Counted from the stretch's first letter, positions 26,824 to 36,580 are shown. The stretch: 46,525 bases of DNA from Parachlamydiales bacterium (GCA_016463375.1 JAEMRK010000003.1:16722-63246), one strand, 5' to 3'. The notes: a model not told the origin generated them from the letters alone. A program made the numbers and translations.

Positions 26824-26852
26824 TTATACTGAATAAAGATATTAAACTAAAA
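26824..26852 (-). promoter_or_regulatory. Divergent promoter region between the 506-residue gene and metG
   Basis: On the minus strand a perfect TATAAT (26824-26829) lies 17 bp from TTTAGT (26847-26852). On the plus strand TATACT (26826-26831) overlaps the same bases and could serve metG, although its -35 is poor. The two transcription units may therefore compete for polymerase at one site. Confidence 0.4.
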
Positions 26853-26861
26853 AGGTTATTA

Positions 26862-28919
26862 ATGAAAAAAATTCTTATTACTTCAGCATTACCTTACGCG
26901 AACGGACCTTTACACTTTGGGCATATTGCTGGAGCCTATTTACCAGCAGATTGTTACGCAAGATTCCAGCGTTTACAAGGGCACCCAGTACTATTTATTT
27001 GTGGATCGGATGAACATGGTGTGGCAATCACAATGACAGCTGAAATGCAGGGTAGTACACCTAAAGAACACGTTGATAAATACCATAAAGTAATAAGTGA
27101 TTTTTTTAATAAACTTGATATTTCGTTTGATCACTATTCTAGAACAACATGGCCTGGCCATGTTGAACCTGTACAAAAATATTTTAAAGATTTGGTGGCT
27201 AATAACTACATTGAGAAGAAAGAGACCCTACAGCTCTATTCTGAAAAGGAAAATAAGTTTTTAGCCGATCGATATGTAGTCGGGACATGCCCTAAATGTG
27301 GTTATGATCAGGCAAGGGGCGATGAATGTCAAAAATGTGGCGCAAGTTACGAAGCAACCGATCTAATCAGTCCTAAGTCAAAGCAGACAGGGTCTGCTTT
27401 GACATCAAAACCAACAACGCATTGGTTTTTGATGCTCGATAAGTTCAAAGAGCCATTAGAAAAGTGGATTTCTCAAAAAAATTGGAAACCAAACGTCACA
27501 CAGTTTGCCAAACAATACATCAAAGAATTACATCCAAGAGCCATTACAAGAGATTCTAAATGGGGTGTACCTGTGCCATTACCCGATGCTGATGGTAAAG
27601 TACTTTACGTTTGGTTTGATGCACCTATTGGATATGTAAGTGCGACAATGGATTGGGCTCAAAAAAAAGGTGATAAAGAAGCCTGGCGCAAATGGTGGTC
27701 TGATGATGAGACACACCTTGTGCAATTTATGGGTAAAGATAACATTCCATTTCATGCTGTGATCTTTCCAGCAATGACAATGGGCCAAAATGAAAAGCTC
27801 AAACTCGTCGATGAACTTGCAGCTAACGAGTTTTATAATCTCGAAGGACGTCGTTTTAGTAAGTCGGATGGCTGGACAATTGATTTAGAAGGCTTTTTTA
27901 AGAAGTATTCTACAGACCAAATACGCTACACTATAGCTGCTAATGCTCCAGAAACTAGTGATAGCGAATTTACATGGAAAGATTTTCAAAGCCGTTGTAA
28001 TGCAGAATTACTTGGTAAGTATGGTAACTTTGTTAACCGAACACTTGTTTTTACAAGACGCTATTTTCCAGATGCCTTACCGCAATTAGGTCAATTAAAC
28101 GCCGATGATGAAGCTTTTGTTAAACAAATGCATGAAATTGTCGATCAAGCTAAAGAGGCTTTTTCTCAATTTAAAGTAAGGATGGGCGCAAAGCTCATTA
28201 TGGATCTAGCATCTCTTGGTAATGTCTATTTTGATAATAAAAAGCCATGGGCATTGGCCAAAGATCCAGCAATGGTAAATGAGCTGCAAACAGTTCTAGC
28301 GCTATGTTTAGAATGCATTAAATGTCTTGCGTTGATTTCTTATCCAGTGATTCCTGATACGTCTCAAAAGGTATGGAATTTACTTGGATTTGATAAGCCA
28401 TTGAATCAATTTAAATGGGACGATATTGCAAAGACACCTTTGAAAGATCAGCATCTTCAAGAGCCCGTTCTTCTTTTTAGAAAAATCGAAAATGAAGAAA
28501 TTGAAAATGAAATTCAGGCTTTAAAAAGTGGATCATTGAAAGAATCAGATACGTCCTTAAAACAAAGTGATCCAAAGCCTGTATCTAATGCACCATCTAG
28601 TCAAGTCACATTTGATGAAGTCCAAAAAATTGAACTTGTTGTGGGTAAAATTGTTGATGCAGTTGATGTTCCTAAAAGTAAAAAGTTACTGCATTTGCAA
28701 GTTGATATGGGCGGATCTGTCAGATCAATCGTCTCTGGAATAAAAGATCATTACCAGCCTCAAGATCTGATTGGTAAAAAAGTCATTGTCGTAGCTAATT
28801 TAAAGCCCGCTAAATTAATGAACATTCCAAGTGAAGGGATGATTTTAGCAGGCTCTGATGGGAAAATGCTTGAGATCCCTTTCTTGCAAAATATTGCAGA
28901 GGGATCTCGTATTAGCTAA
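26862..28919 (+). CDS. metG: Methionyl-tRNA synthetase
   Basis: MetG charges tRNA-Met. The 685-residue product is the long form. It has the class I HIGH variant HFGH at 18-21, a zinc knuckle with CPKC at 143-146 and CQKC about 13 residues later, and the KMSKS variant RFSKS at 331-335. The anticodon-binding helical domain follows, then a spacer around 570-590 and a C-terminal EMAP/Trbp-like tRNA-binding domain (VGKIVDAVDVPKSKKLLHLQVDMG) that promotes dimerisation. Its last 8 bp overlap the convergent MFS gene. Placement after omega matches Chlamydia trachomatis. Confidence 0.97.
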   Translation: MKKILITSALPYANGPLHFGHIAGAYLPADCYARFQRLQGHPVLFICGSDEHGVAITMTAEMQGSTPKEHVDKYHKVISDFFNKLDISFDHYSRTTWPGHVEPVQKYFKDLVANNYIEKKETLQLYSEKENKFLADRYVVGTCPKCGYDQARGDECQKCGASYEATDLISPKSKQTGSALTSKPTTHWFLMLDKFKEPLEKWISQKNWKPNVTQFAKQYIKELHPRAITRDSKWGVPVPLPDADGKVLYVWFDAPIGYVSATMDWAQKKGDKEAWRKWWSDDETHLVQFMGKDNIPFHAVIFPAMTMGQNEKLKLVDELAANEFYNLEGRRFSKSDGWTIDLEGFFKKYSTDQIRYTIAANAPETSDSEFTWKDFQSRCNAELLGKYGNFVNRTLVFTRRYFPDALPQLGQLNADDEAFVKQMHEIVDQAKEAFSQFKVRMGAKLIMDLASLGNVYFDNKKPWALAKDPAMVNELQTVLALCLECIKCLALISYPVIPDTSQKVWNLLGFDKPLNQFKWDDIAKTPLKDQHLQEPVLLFRKIENEEIENEIQALKSGSLKESDTSLKQSDPKPVSNAPSSQVTFDEVQKIELVVGKIVDAVDVPKSKKLLHLQVDMGGSVRSIVSGIKDHYQPQDLIGKKVIVVANLKPAKLMNIPSEGMILAGSDGKMLEIPFLQNIAEGSRIS

Positions 28920-30141
28920 ATCTATATTTCAATCTGAAATATAGAGCGGACGCTAATATCAAAAGGCATCCTATAACCATGGGTACTAAAGGATGCGTTG
29001 CTGCAAATAGTCCTGCTAAAAAAGGGCTTATAAAAAATCCAATCGATTGCAAGGAGCCTTGTATACCAAATACAGCTCCTTGCTTTTCTTTACCTGCGAG
29101 CTTTGATAACAAAGCAACGCAATTAATAAACGAAGTCGCTCCGAAAATACCGCAAAAGATCATGATCAAATAAAACCAATTTGGATTTGCTGGTATGATA
29201 AAACTTATGACGGCAAGCCCTAATATTAATGAAGATGTAAAAATCGAATTTTCTGGGTTAAAGTGCTTTGCCCAAAAACGTCCATACAAATAAGACCCTG
29301 CAAAATAGCAAATCGCAAAAAATCCAGAGTAGTCTCCAATCTCTGAGGCATTCATACCGAATCGTTCTACCATGTAAGCTGGGTAGAATAATAAAAAGAA
29401 GAACCAACCTAACTGAAAGACGAATGTTGTGATGAGTGTCGTTTTAAGAGGGTGTTGTTTCATGACCCACTTTAGTTCTTTGATATCTCCAAAGACACTG
29501 CGATTTTTTGGCTTTTGCGGTTTATAAGTCTCTTTAAAGCCAATAAAGATACAGATTAAGTTGATAAAAAATAATAGCGCTAAAAACCAAAAGGGCGTGG
29601 AGTAATTGAACCAACTAATCAATTGGTTGTCACTTAATTTGCCGCCAAGAGGAGAGCCGATAATCCAAGCGAGGCCCCCAACAGTTGAGATGCGTGACAT
29701 ATTTCTAGCTCTGTGTTTATTGTCGCTAACGTCGCCGACTGCTGCAGATACGATAGTTTGGTTACCAGCGAACAAGCCGCCGAGTAATCTCGATAAAAAT
29801 AGGAGCGTCAAGCTGTGAAATCCAACAGCAAATCCTGCAAATACGTAGCTTAAAAAAGACCCGGCAACGGATACCATTAAAACAAAGCGTCTACCATAAC
29901 GATCAGATAAAGTCCCAAGCCACGTGGCAGAAAAAAATTGGGCAAAACCGTAGCATCCAAGCAACAATCCAAGTACGATCGTGCGGCTTTCTAAAGAAGC
30001 TGTTTGTGGTAGGAAATCAAACTGGGAATTAAGTATGAGTGGTGCAAAAAGCACCAACACAATACTCCATCCAATCAAATCATTGAACAGCGTAAAAAAT
30101 AGTGAAAACAACGAAAAAGTGTGCCGAACTTTTGGTGACAT
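28912..30141 (-). CDS. MFS transporter, TetA/multidrug-type
   Basis: This 409-residue protein has twelve predicted hydrophobic helices. The MFS loop 2-3 motif GTLSDRYGRRFVLM is intact, and GGLFAGNQTIVSAAVGDV matches the fourth and fifth helices of the TCR/Tet branch. Such proteins exchange drugs or metabolites for protons at the inner membrane. The substrate cannot be read. It lies 39 to 190 bp downstream of the recD-like gene and may share its transcript. A perfect 11-bp hairpin lies in its last codons. It is not part of the chlamydial metG-recD adjacency that I recall. Confidence 0.88.
   Translation of the reverse strand: MSPKVRHTFSLFSLFFTLFNDLIGWSIVLVLFAPLILNSQFDFLPQTASLESRTIVLGLLLGCYGFAQFFSATWLGTLSDRYGRRFVLMVSVAGSFLSYVFAGFAVGFHSLTLLFLSRLLGGLFAGNQTIVSAAVGDVSDNKHRARNMSRISTVGGLAWIIGSPLGGKLSDNQLISWFNYSTPFWFLALLFFINLICIFIGFKETYKPQKPKNRSVFGDIKELKWVMKQHPLKTTLITTFVFQLGWFFFLLFYPAYMVERFGMNASEIGDYSGFFAICYFAGSYLYGRFWAKHFNPENSIFTSSLILGLAVISFIIPANPNWFYLIMIFCGIFGATSFINCVALLSKLAGKEKQGAVFGIQGSLQSIGFFISPFLAGLFAATHPLVPMVIGCLLILASALYFRLKYRFS
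28921..28945. repeat. 11-bp hairpin at convergent metG/MFS ends
   Basis: TCTATATTTCA (28921-28931) and TGAAATATAGA (28935-28945) are perfect inverted repeats around ATC. The structure begins two bases after the metG stop and lies within the coding end of the MFS gene. No T-run follows in either direction. It may protect metG mRNA 3' ends. Confidence 0.45.
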
Positions 30142-30179
30142 AAAGTAAACCGCTTAAATTATAAAAATTTATATATAGT

Positions 30180-32333
30180 TTAAGGGGTGTTTGTTTGCAA
30201 ATAATGGCAAAGTCCGGTGTGCCGTTTTTTGACGTGGTCATTTTTTACAGCAATTGCTAAAGCCTTTTTGGTACCAACAACAACGACAAGTTTTTTCCCA
30301 CGAGTGACACCTGTATAAATGAGATTACGATGTAGCATTGTAAAATGGCTTGTATGGACTGGCATGACAATGCATGGACATTCGCTGCCTTGATACTTAT
30401 GAATAGATACAGCGTAAGCTAAAACGACTTCATCAAGATCGTTAAAATCGTAGTCTATGAGCCGCCCTTCATAATCAATCCACAGAGTTTGATTGGCTAA
30501 ATCAATTTGCTTAATGAGTCCAATGTCGCCATTGTAAACTTCTTTATCGTAATTATTACGAATCTGCATCACTTTATCACCTACTAAAAACTGGGCACCG
30601 TTTAAAAACAAACCCTGTTTGGATGGATTAAGAGCAGCTTGAAGTTTTTGGTTTAAAGCAATTGTGCCAATTGGACCTCGTTTCATAGGACACAAGACTT
30701 GTATAGCAGAAATGGGATCGAAACGATAACGCTTAGGAAGTCTGGTTTTCACTAAATCTAATATAGTCGACGTGACTTCATCAGTTTCTTGAGCGTCTAA
30801 AAAAAAGAAGTCGCTATTAGCCCCGCCATCCAAATCGGGAAATACGCCCTTATTAATTGCGTGGGCATTGGTAATTATTTTAGAGCCTGCAGCCTGTCTG
30901 TAAATTTGTGTAAGAGCAGCAACTGGTATTTTTTCACTATCGATAATGTCTTTCAATACATTCCCAGGTCCAACGCTTGGTAACTGATTGATATCACCAA
31001 CAAAGATGACTCTGGCAGTTTCTGGCAATGCTTTCAATAAGCTATACATCAAATGAGTGTCGATCATACTCGCTTCATCGACAATAATGAGATCACCTAC
31101 TAATGGGTAGTCGCGATTACGACGAAATCCATGCTTTGTAAAATCATATTCGAGTAAAGAGTGGATCGTCTTAGCATGACGCCCTGTAATCTCAGTCATT
31201 CTTTTAGCTGCCCGACCAGTCGGTGCAGCTAAAAGTAATCTTGAGCTAAGTTTTTCAGTGATAGCCAGGATCGCTTTAGTGATTGTGCTTTTACCAGTAC
31301 CAGGACCACCTGTAATGACAAGTAACTTATGCTTCAATGCTTGTGATACAGCATCTTGTTGAAGTGTGGCGAGTTTGATGCGAAGTTTTTGTTGCACCCA
31401 CTCAATGGCTTTTTCCAGGTTAACAGGCCTTAATAGACAGCCGCCACTATTCAAACGTGTAATCTCGTTTGCAATGCCAGTTTCACAAATGTGTAAGACT
31501 TTTAAATAGATGTAATCAGTGTCTTGCATTGTTTGTAAGACAACGCGTTTGTCGTCTAGAAGATTTTGCAAAGCTTGCTCGACTAAATGCTCTTCGACAA
31601 CTAGCAAATCTTTTGTGACTTGAATGAGTTCTAGTCTGGGATAACAAACATGCCCGTCATCGCCAAGCTCATGAAGAATATGCTCGATACCAGATTCGAT
31701 ACGGCGAAGGGAGTCATAAGGGACACCCATTTTTTTGGCAATTGTATCAGCTGTTTTAAATCCTATACCGTGAATATCACGTGCTAAGTGATACGGATTT
31801 TCTCTGACCTTATCAATGCTTTGTGCGCCCCAAGCTTTAAATATTTTTCCTGCATAGTTTGAACTAACTCCAAATTGTTGTAAGAACAGCATCACATCGC
31901 GAATGCTTTTTTGTTTATCCCAACAATCGATAATACTATCGAGTTTCTTTTTGCCAAGACCCTCGACCTTAAGCAGCTTTTTTGGGGATTCATCAATGAT
32001 TGTTAATGTGTCTGTACCGAATTTTTCAACGATGCGTTTTGCAAAGACAGGGCCAATACCTTTAATAAGTCCGGATTCCAAATACTTGCAAATGCCATCT
32101 TTATCAGATGGCATTTCGACAAGGCATTCTTGAACTTCGAATTGGGGGCCGTGTTGAGAGTTTTGTTTCCAATTTCCTGTACAGCGAACCGTTTCTCCTG
32201 GGTTCAAAGAGGGAAGTATGCCAACAATAGTTGTTAGTTCAAGTTTCCCGTGTTGTTTTAGACGTGCTACAGTAAATCCATTCTCAGAATTAAAAAAAGT
32301 AATACGTTCTATAGTTCCAAATAGCGCTTCCAT
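30180..32333 (-). CDS. recD2: RecD2-like helicase (exodeoxyribonuclease V alpha-type)
   Basis: This is a superfamily 1B 5'-3' DNA helicase of the RecD2/TraA type. From ATG 32333 it has 717 residues. An N-terminal OB-like region is followed by helix-hairpin-helix motifs (GLIKGIGPVFAKRIVEKFG, KVEGLGKKKLDSII and HGIGFKTADTIA). The motor has Walker A GGPGTGKST at 342-350, GRAAKRM, Walker B LIIVDEASMID, GDINQLPSVGPG and the UvrD_C_2 motif AYAVSIHKYQGSE. RecD2 lacks RecBC partners in many bacteria. A TTG at 32339 is an alternative start. Position after metG resembles the recD homologue of Chlamydia trachomatis. Confidence 0.93.
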   Translation of the reverse strand: MEALFGTIERITFFNSENGFTVARLKQHGKLELTTIVGILPSLNPGETVRCTGNWKQNSQHGPQFEVQECLVEMPSDKDGICKYLESGLIKGIGPVFAKRIVEKFGTDTLTIIDESPKKLLKVEGLGKKKLDSIIDCWDKQKSIRDVMLFLQQFGVSSNYAGKIFKAWGAQSIDKVRENPYHLARDIHGIGFKTADTIAKKMGVPYDSLRRIESGIEHILHELGDDGHVCYPRLELIQVTKDLLVVEEHLVEQALQNLLDDKRVVLQTMQDTDYIYLKVLHICETGIANEITRLNSGGCLLRPVNLEKAIEWVQQKLRIKLATLQQDAVSQALKHKLLVITGGPGTGKSTITKAILAITEKLSSRLLLAAPTGRAAKRMTEITGRHAKTIHSLLEYDFTKHGFRRNRDYPLVGDLIIVDEASMIDTHLMYSLLKALPETARVIFVGDINQLPSVGPGNVLKDIIDSEKIPVAALTQIYRQAAGSKIITNAHAINKGVFPDLDGGANSDFFFLDAQETDEVTSTILDLVKTRLPKRYRFDPISAIQVLCPMKRGPIGTIALNQKLQAALNPSKQGLFLNGAQFLVGDKVMQIRNNYDKEVYNGDIGLIKQIDLANQTLWIDYEGRLIDYDFNDLDEVVLAYAVSIHKYQGSECPCIVMPVHTSHFTMLHRNLIYTGVTRGKKLVVVVGTKKALAIAVKNDHVKKRHTGLCHYLQTNTP

Positions 32334-32339
32334 CTTCAA

Positions 32340-32368
32340 TTGACAAATAAGAAATTATAAATTATATT
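32340..32368 (+). promoter_or_regulatory. Strong consensus promoter of the AGCS symporter gene
   Basis: A perfect TTGACA (32340-32345) is separated by 17 bp from TATATT (32363-32368). Transcription would begin near 32375, giving a leader of about 94 bases. The -35 abuts the start codon of the divergent recD2 gene. It is the best match to consensus in the window. Confidence 0.65.
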
Positions 32369-32468
32369 TATTAAACAATAGACTATCTGAAAACTTTAAT
32401 CAAGGATGCAGCTTTCGTTGAGAAAACTATAGATTATATGCTTCCTCTAAAACAAAGAGGAGAGTTTC

Positions 32469-33818
32469 ATGGATTTTGAATTAAAACTAGTAATCAAACA
32501 GTTAAATGAGTTTTTCACTCTCTTCTTAGTATTCCCCGCAATTATTCTTATCGGGACCTACCTCACCATCAAACTTAAATTTCTTCAGATAACTAAGCTT
32601 CGCTTAAGTTTGCGCTATTTACTGTCAAAACGTAAAGTCAAACTGGGTGGTATTAGCAACTATCAAGCTGTCGCTGGTATTTTAGCAGGTAATTTTGGCA
32701 CGGGTAATATTTCTGGTATGGCCATTGCATTAACAACTGGTGGTCCTGGATCACTGGTTTGGATGTGGGTCATGGCTTTTTTCGGTGCGGCTATCCAATA
32801 CACAAGCTGTACATTAGCTACAAAATACCGACTTAAGAATGCAAAAGGAGAATATATTGGTGGTCCGATGTATTACTTGCGCGATGGTTTGAAAAAAAAT
32901 GGACTTGCGGCTTTATTTGCATTATCAGCAATTGCTGGTGCTATCACTTGTGGTAATTTTGTTCAGGTCAATTCTTTAGTTTTACCATTAGCAAAATATG
33001 GAATTAATCCATTATATGTAGCCCTTGGAATGAGCGCTATACTTGGTTTTGTCATTGTAGGCGGTATTCAAAGATTTGCAAAAGTTGCCTCTTCCTTAGT
33101 GCCAATTATGGCGTCTTTTTATTTGATCGCTGCTTTGATAATTATAACATTTCATTTTAATGAAGTTCCTAAAGCTTTATCGACAATCTTTCATTCGGCA
33201 TTTTCTATATCCTCCTTATTTGGTGGAACAATGGGGTATGGCGTTTTCAAAGCTATTACTACCGGATTTGATCGAGGTTTGTTTGCAACAGATGCAGGGA
33301 CTGGTCTTGTGCCTGTAATTCAAGCTAGCGCTGATTCGAATCATCCAGTAGTTAGTGGCGTCGTTACTGTTCTCACCCCTTTTTTAGTGATGCTTTTATG
33401 CACAATCACTGCACTTGTACTCATGGTTACAAATGTGTGGACTGACAGTGGATTACTAAGTACAGATCTTTGCGCACTAGCATTTGAAAAGGGACTTGCA
33501 GTTCCTTTCAATGTCACATCAGGGGGATGGATTGTCATTGTTTCTTTATTTTTGTTTGCAGTGACTACAATACTTGCTTGGTCTGTCTGTGCTGAAAGGG
33601 CAGTTGAATTCTTATTTGGATCATCTATCATAAAGTACTTTCGTTACTTTTTTATCGCTATGATACCAGTTGGTGCTGTGATGCACGTTGACATGGTTTG
33701 GCTTGTAGCTGACTTATCGATTTCAATGATGTTAATCACGAACATGATTGGTATCGTTGGCTTATCGCGAGGCGTTATTGTTGATAGCCGCACTTTTTTT
33801 GCAAAACAGCTCGTTTAG
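32469..33818 (+). CDS. Alanine/glycine:cation symporter (AGCS family)
   Basis: This 449-residue polytopic protein of the AGCS (DagA-like) family imports alanine or glycine with sodium or protons. The signature GNFGTGNISGMAIALTTGGP is present, followed by GAAIQYTSCTLATKYR and GGPMYYLRDGL. In the second half come the family's GFDRGLFATDAGTG and LAWSVCAERAVEFLFG. There are about ten helices. The ribosome site AGAGGAGAG precedes the ATG. Import of D- or L-alanine or glycine would complement the racemase at the left edge, although the two are not linked. No terminator follows before the next transporter. Confidence 0.93.
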   Translation: MDFELKLVIKQLNEFFTLFLVFPAIILIGTYLTIKLKFLQITKLRLSLRYLLSKRKVKLGGISNYQAVAGILAGNFGTGNISGMAIALTTGGPGSLVWMWVMAFFGAAIQYTSCTLATKYRLKNAKGEYIGGPMYYLRDGLKKNGLAALFALSAIAGAITCGNFVQVNSLVLPLAKYGINPLYVALGMSAILGFVIVGGIQRFAKVASSLVPIMASFYLIAALIIITFHFNEVPKALSTIFHSAFSISSLFGGTMGYGVFKAITTGFDRGLFATDAGTGLVPVIQASADSNHPVVSGVVTVLTPFLVMLLCTITALVLMVTNVWTDSGLLSTDLCALAFEKGLAVPFNVTSGGWIVIVSLFLFAVTTILAWSVCAERAVEFLFGSSIIKYFRYFFIAMIPVGAVMHVDMVWLVADLSISMMLITNMIGIVGLSRGVIVDSRTFFAKQLV

Positions 33819-33828
33819 AAAATTTTTT

Positions 33829-33869
33829 ATATACTATTAAATAAAATCTCGTATTTTTGAATAGTATAT
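33829..33869. promoter_or_regulatory. Inverted repeat before the Bcr/CflA gene
   Basis: ATATACTATT (33829-33838) and AATAGTATAT (33860-33869) are perfect 10-bp inverted repeats 21 bp apart. The left arm contains a TATACT that could be a -10. Placement 27 bases before the GTG start suggests an operator or an RNA stem in the leader. Confidence 0.35.
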
Positions 33870-33895
33870 TTAGATTTTACGGCAGGCGATTTAAA

Positions 33896-35098
33896 GTGAT
33901 CAACTCTAAAACAGAACCTCTGGTTAAAAAACCGCCATTGATCGAATTGCTAATGGCAATGTCATTAGCGGCGATCATGGCGGTTTTATACACTCCAGCA
34001 TTACCCAGACTTACAACCGATTTTGATGTTAGCAAGAGCAGTATGCAGTTTACTGTAACCATATTTCTTTTAGGTTACAGTTTAGGACCATTAATCTATG
34101 GACCGTTAGCTAATCGTTTTGGAAGAAGATCTGTTTTGTTAACTGCACTTGGATTGGCTGTCGTATCCAATGTTGTTTGTTTGACAAGTATCTATTCTCA
34201 TGATTTTACACTCCTTTTAATTGGCCGTTTCTTTTTAGCATTAGGTGCTAGTGCTGGATTATCTGTTGTTATGACAATGATTGGAGATCGATATGAAAAG
34301 GTGCAGACAAGAAAGCTTATGGCATGGGCCAATTTAGCATTTGCTCTTGCTCCTGGCCTTGGTGTAATGATAGGTGGTATACTAGAGCATCAATACAAAA
34401 CGCACAGTGTTTTTTACTTTTCTTTGTTCTATAGCATTGTAGTTTGGGTTATCACGATGCGACTTGAAGAGACTCTACCTCATACTAAGCGGTCTAATTT
34501 ACAATTTTCAACCATTCGCACTGGTTATGTATTACAGCTAAAAAAACCTCTGACCTTAATTTGTGGTACTTTAATGGGCTGTTCAACAGCCATTACATAT
34601 ATCTATTCGGCAGAGGCACCGTTTGTTGGCATAACAGTTATGAAATTATCAGCACAAGATTATGGGCTGTGGAATTTAGTACCGTATTTAGGAATGGCAA
34701 TAGGATCAATTGTTTCTATGCGTATTGCTCATACAACAAGTTTACAAAAAGCGCTATCTATAGGCACTGTTTTAGTTACATGCGGTGCAATAGCCATGCT
34801 GGTCTCATTTGCAATGAATTGGTTAACCATCATATCTTTGTTTATTGTTCAAGCAATATGCTCAAGTGGCCTTGCATTGATATCGAGCAACAGTAGCGCT
34901 GTTGCCATGACTAATTCGGACAATAAAGCAGTAACATCATCCGTTCTCAATACACTAAATATCGGATTAGCTTTTTTTATGGTTTTGATCCTCAATTCCG
35001 TTGCAGGAATCAAATCCTTGTCAATGCCAATCCTTTATTTAGTGTTAGTTTGTGTCATCATTAGTTGTATCTATTTACTTAGAGGCAGAGACAAGTAG
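33896..35098 (+). CDS. MFS transporter, Bcr/CflA-type
   Basis: From GTG 33896 the protein has 400 residues and twelve hydrophobic helices. ALPRLTTDFDVSKSSMQFTV in helix 1-2 and the loop GPLANRFGRRSVLL are typical of the Bcr/CflA drug-resistance branch. The helix 4-5 element RFFLALGASAGLSVVMTMIGD also fits. It should act as a proton-coupled exporter, substrate unknown. An upstream TTG at 33857 lies inside an inverted repeat and lacks a ribosome site; the GTG has AGGCG about ten bases ahead. The end overlaps the hemerythrin-like gene by 24 bp. Confidence 0.88.
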   Translation: MINSKTEPLVKKPPLIELLMAMSLAAIMAVLYTPALPRLTTDFDVSKSSMQFTVTIFLLGYSLGPLIYGPLANRFGRRSVLLTALGLAVVSNVVCLTSIYSHDFTLLLIGRFFLALGASAGLSVVMTMIGDRYEKVQTRKLMAWANLAFALAPGLGVMIGGILEHQYKTHSVFYFSLFYSIVVWVITMRLEETLPHTKRSNLQFSTIRTGYVLQLKKPLTLICGTLMGCSTAITYIYSAEAPFVGITVMKLSAQDYGLWNLVPYLGMAIGSIVSMRIAHTTSLQKALSIGTVLVTCGAIAMLVSFAMNWLTIISLFIVQAICSSGLALISSNSSAVAMTNSDNKAVTSSVLNTLNIGLAFFMVLILNSVAGIKSLSMPILYLVLVCVIISCIYLLRGRDK

Positions 35099-35539
35099 TT
35101 TTGCCAGAATTTTCTTCTTTTCTTCTTTAAAGAGGAGGCCCATTTCTTCGGCTTCCTCTTTACTAATCAATTTTTTGGCAGCCGCAAATTTTTCGTTTTC
35201 TTCTTCTTTAATATGATGCTCTAAATTTTCAGTCATCACTTCAAATTTGGCAATAAAGCGTTCATGATCAACTGGCAACTTGCTCATTTCTTTGAGTAGA
35301 ACATCTAAAACATGGTGTTCTTCATCACCTTCTAAGGCCTGTGGACGTCCTTTTTTATCTTCTTCCATTACAGAGTAAAGAACTTTTTCTTCAGCGCGGC
35401 TGTGCGATGTCAGCTCATTTTTGATCTTGGTAAAAAGCTTTTCGCGCTTTTTGAGTGCTGTTAGAGGCGTTTTTTTAAGGTCTCTTATCAATTCCATTAC
35501 TTCACGGTGCTCGTGAATTAGTACGTCATAAATTGTCAT
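35075..35539 (-). CDS. Hemerythrin HHE-domain protein
   Basis: This 154-residue four-helix protein has hemerythrin-type metal ligands: HEHREVMEL at the start, SHSRAEEKVLY in helix 2, GDEEHHVLDVLL in helix 3 and LEHHIKEEENE in helix 4. Such HHE proteins bind a di-iron centre and are linked to oxygen or iron sensing, or to nitrosative damage repair. ATG 35539 has AGGAG 7 bases ahead and starts exactly at the domain, so it is preferred over an upstream ATG at 35599. The 3' end overlaps the Bcr-like gene. A lysine-rich tail ends the protein. Confidence 0.9.
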   Translation of the reverse strand: MTIYDVLIHEHREVMELIRDLKKTPLTALKKREKLFTKIKNELTSHSRAEEKVLYSVMEEDKKGRPQALEGDEEHHVLDVLLKEMSKLPVDHERFIAKFEVMTENLEHHIKEEENEKFAAAKKLISKEEAEEMGLLFKEEKKKILAKLLVSASK

Positions 35540-35580
35540 TTGAAACTCCTGTTGTAAGTTTACATTATTAGTTCTTCTGA

Positions 35581-35610
35581 TTGAAAACAATGAAGTCATT
35601 TGGTCACAAT
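35581..35610 (+). promoter_or_regulatory. Candidate promoter of the 35640 hydrolase gene
   Basis: TTGAAA (35581-35586) and CACAAT (35605-35610) are 18 bp apart. GTCATT at 35594-35599 and AATGAC at 35608-35613 form an inverted repeat across the -10, as an operator would. Confidence 0.35.
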
Positions 35611-35639
35611 GACGCTTCGAATTTTTTCAGGAGATACTT

Positions 35640-36539
35640 ATGATTACTTATTGGCTATTAGCATTTATGACTTTATTCACTTCTTTAACAGCTGAAATTA
35701 TCGAATGGCAACGCGATAACGGTTCGTTAATGCAAGGATACTTAACTGTTCAAACAACAGAAAACGAAAAATTTCCCATCCTATTGATGATCCAAGGATC
35801 TCAAAAAGAAAGCGTTTTAGCGCTCCACACATCTGTTAACAATCATTTGGCTAATAGTCCTATAGCGATATTGTCTTTTGAAAAAAGAGGTTATGACTTA
35901 GATGGCAATTTGAATAACAAACTTTATGACAAATGTGACTATTTCGATAATCGCATCAAAGATGGTCAATTAGCAATCGATCAGATAAAAAAAGGCGCAA
36001 TACCTAATTGGAATGGACAAATCTTTTTAGGGGGAGCCTCTGAAGGGGGAGCTGTGGCCGCAAGACTTGCTGCTAAAAACCCAGATCTTGATGGCGTTAT
36101 GTTATTTTGTACGGGTGGAGGGTTACCATTTAAAGAAGAAATTCTGATGACGGTAAGGAAATGGGAAAAGAATGCAGGAAAAAAAGACAAAGAAATCAAA
36201 TTTAAGCTTGGTTTGATACAAGCTCAAATTTTAGTCATGCAAGCACATCCTTCAACTAAACTAAATTTTGGCGGATACACTTATAAGTGGTGGTCATCAC
36301 ATCTTGGAAGACGCACATTAGATGACATCGTTCAGATCAACTCTCCTTTATATTATGTTCATGGTACTGAAGATGAATTACTACCTATCGAAAGCGCTGA
36401 TCTTGTAGCAAAAGTTATGCAAAATCGGCCTGGATTCGTCTACAAACGCTATGAAGGTGTTAGACATGCTATTGATAATTTAATTTATCCAGCATGGGAT
36501 GAAGGCATCAATTGGATCAAAGAACACATTAAATACTAA
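35640..36539 (+). CDS. Exported alpha/beta hydrolase
   Basis: This 299-residue protein has a short hydrophobic leader with a plausible signal-peptidase site after SLTA (residue about 18). The nucleophile elbow is GGASEGGAV, and the acid and histidine lie in HGTEDELLPI and GVRHAID. The fold is that of alpha/beta hydrolases related to dienelactone hydrolases and esterases; the substrate is not apparent. CAGGAG is 6 bases before the ATG. It begins a run of exported hydrolases and is closed by a strong terminator. Confidence 0.85.
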   Translation: MITYWLLAFMTLFTSLTAEIIEWQRDNGSLMQGYLTVQTTENEKFPILLMIQGSQKESVLALHTSVNNHLANSPIAILSFEKRGYDLDGNLNNKLYDKCDYFDNRIKDGQLAIDQIKKGAIPNWNGQIFLGGASEGGAVAARLAAKNPDLDGVMLFCTGGGLPFKEEILMTVRKWEKNAGKKDKEIKFKLGLIQAQILVMQAHPSTKLNFGGYTYKWWSSHLGRRTLDDIVQINSPLYYVHGTEDELLPIESADLVAKVMQNRPGFVYKRYEGVRHAIDNLIYPAWDEGINWIKEHIKY

Positions 36540-36546
36540 TTTTTAA

Positions 36547-36580
36547 CGCCCTTAAATTCTTTAAGGGCGCAATTTTTTTC
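36547..36580 (+). terminator. Intrinsic terminator of the 35640 hydrolase gene
   Basis: CGCCCTTAAA (36547-36556) and TTTAAGGGCG (36560-36569) form a perfect 10-bp stem with a TTC loop. Seven T follow at 36573-36579. It begins 8 bp after the stop. Confidence 0.88.

Noticed and set aside
34561-34896. 111-codon plus-strand frame within the Bcr/CflA-like gene
   Set aside because: It is a shifted frame inside an intact transporter gene; its odd aromatic/cysteine composition fits a frame shadow.
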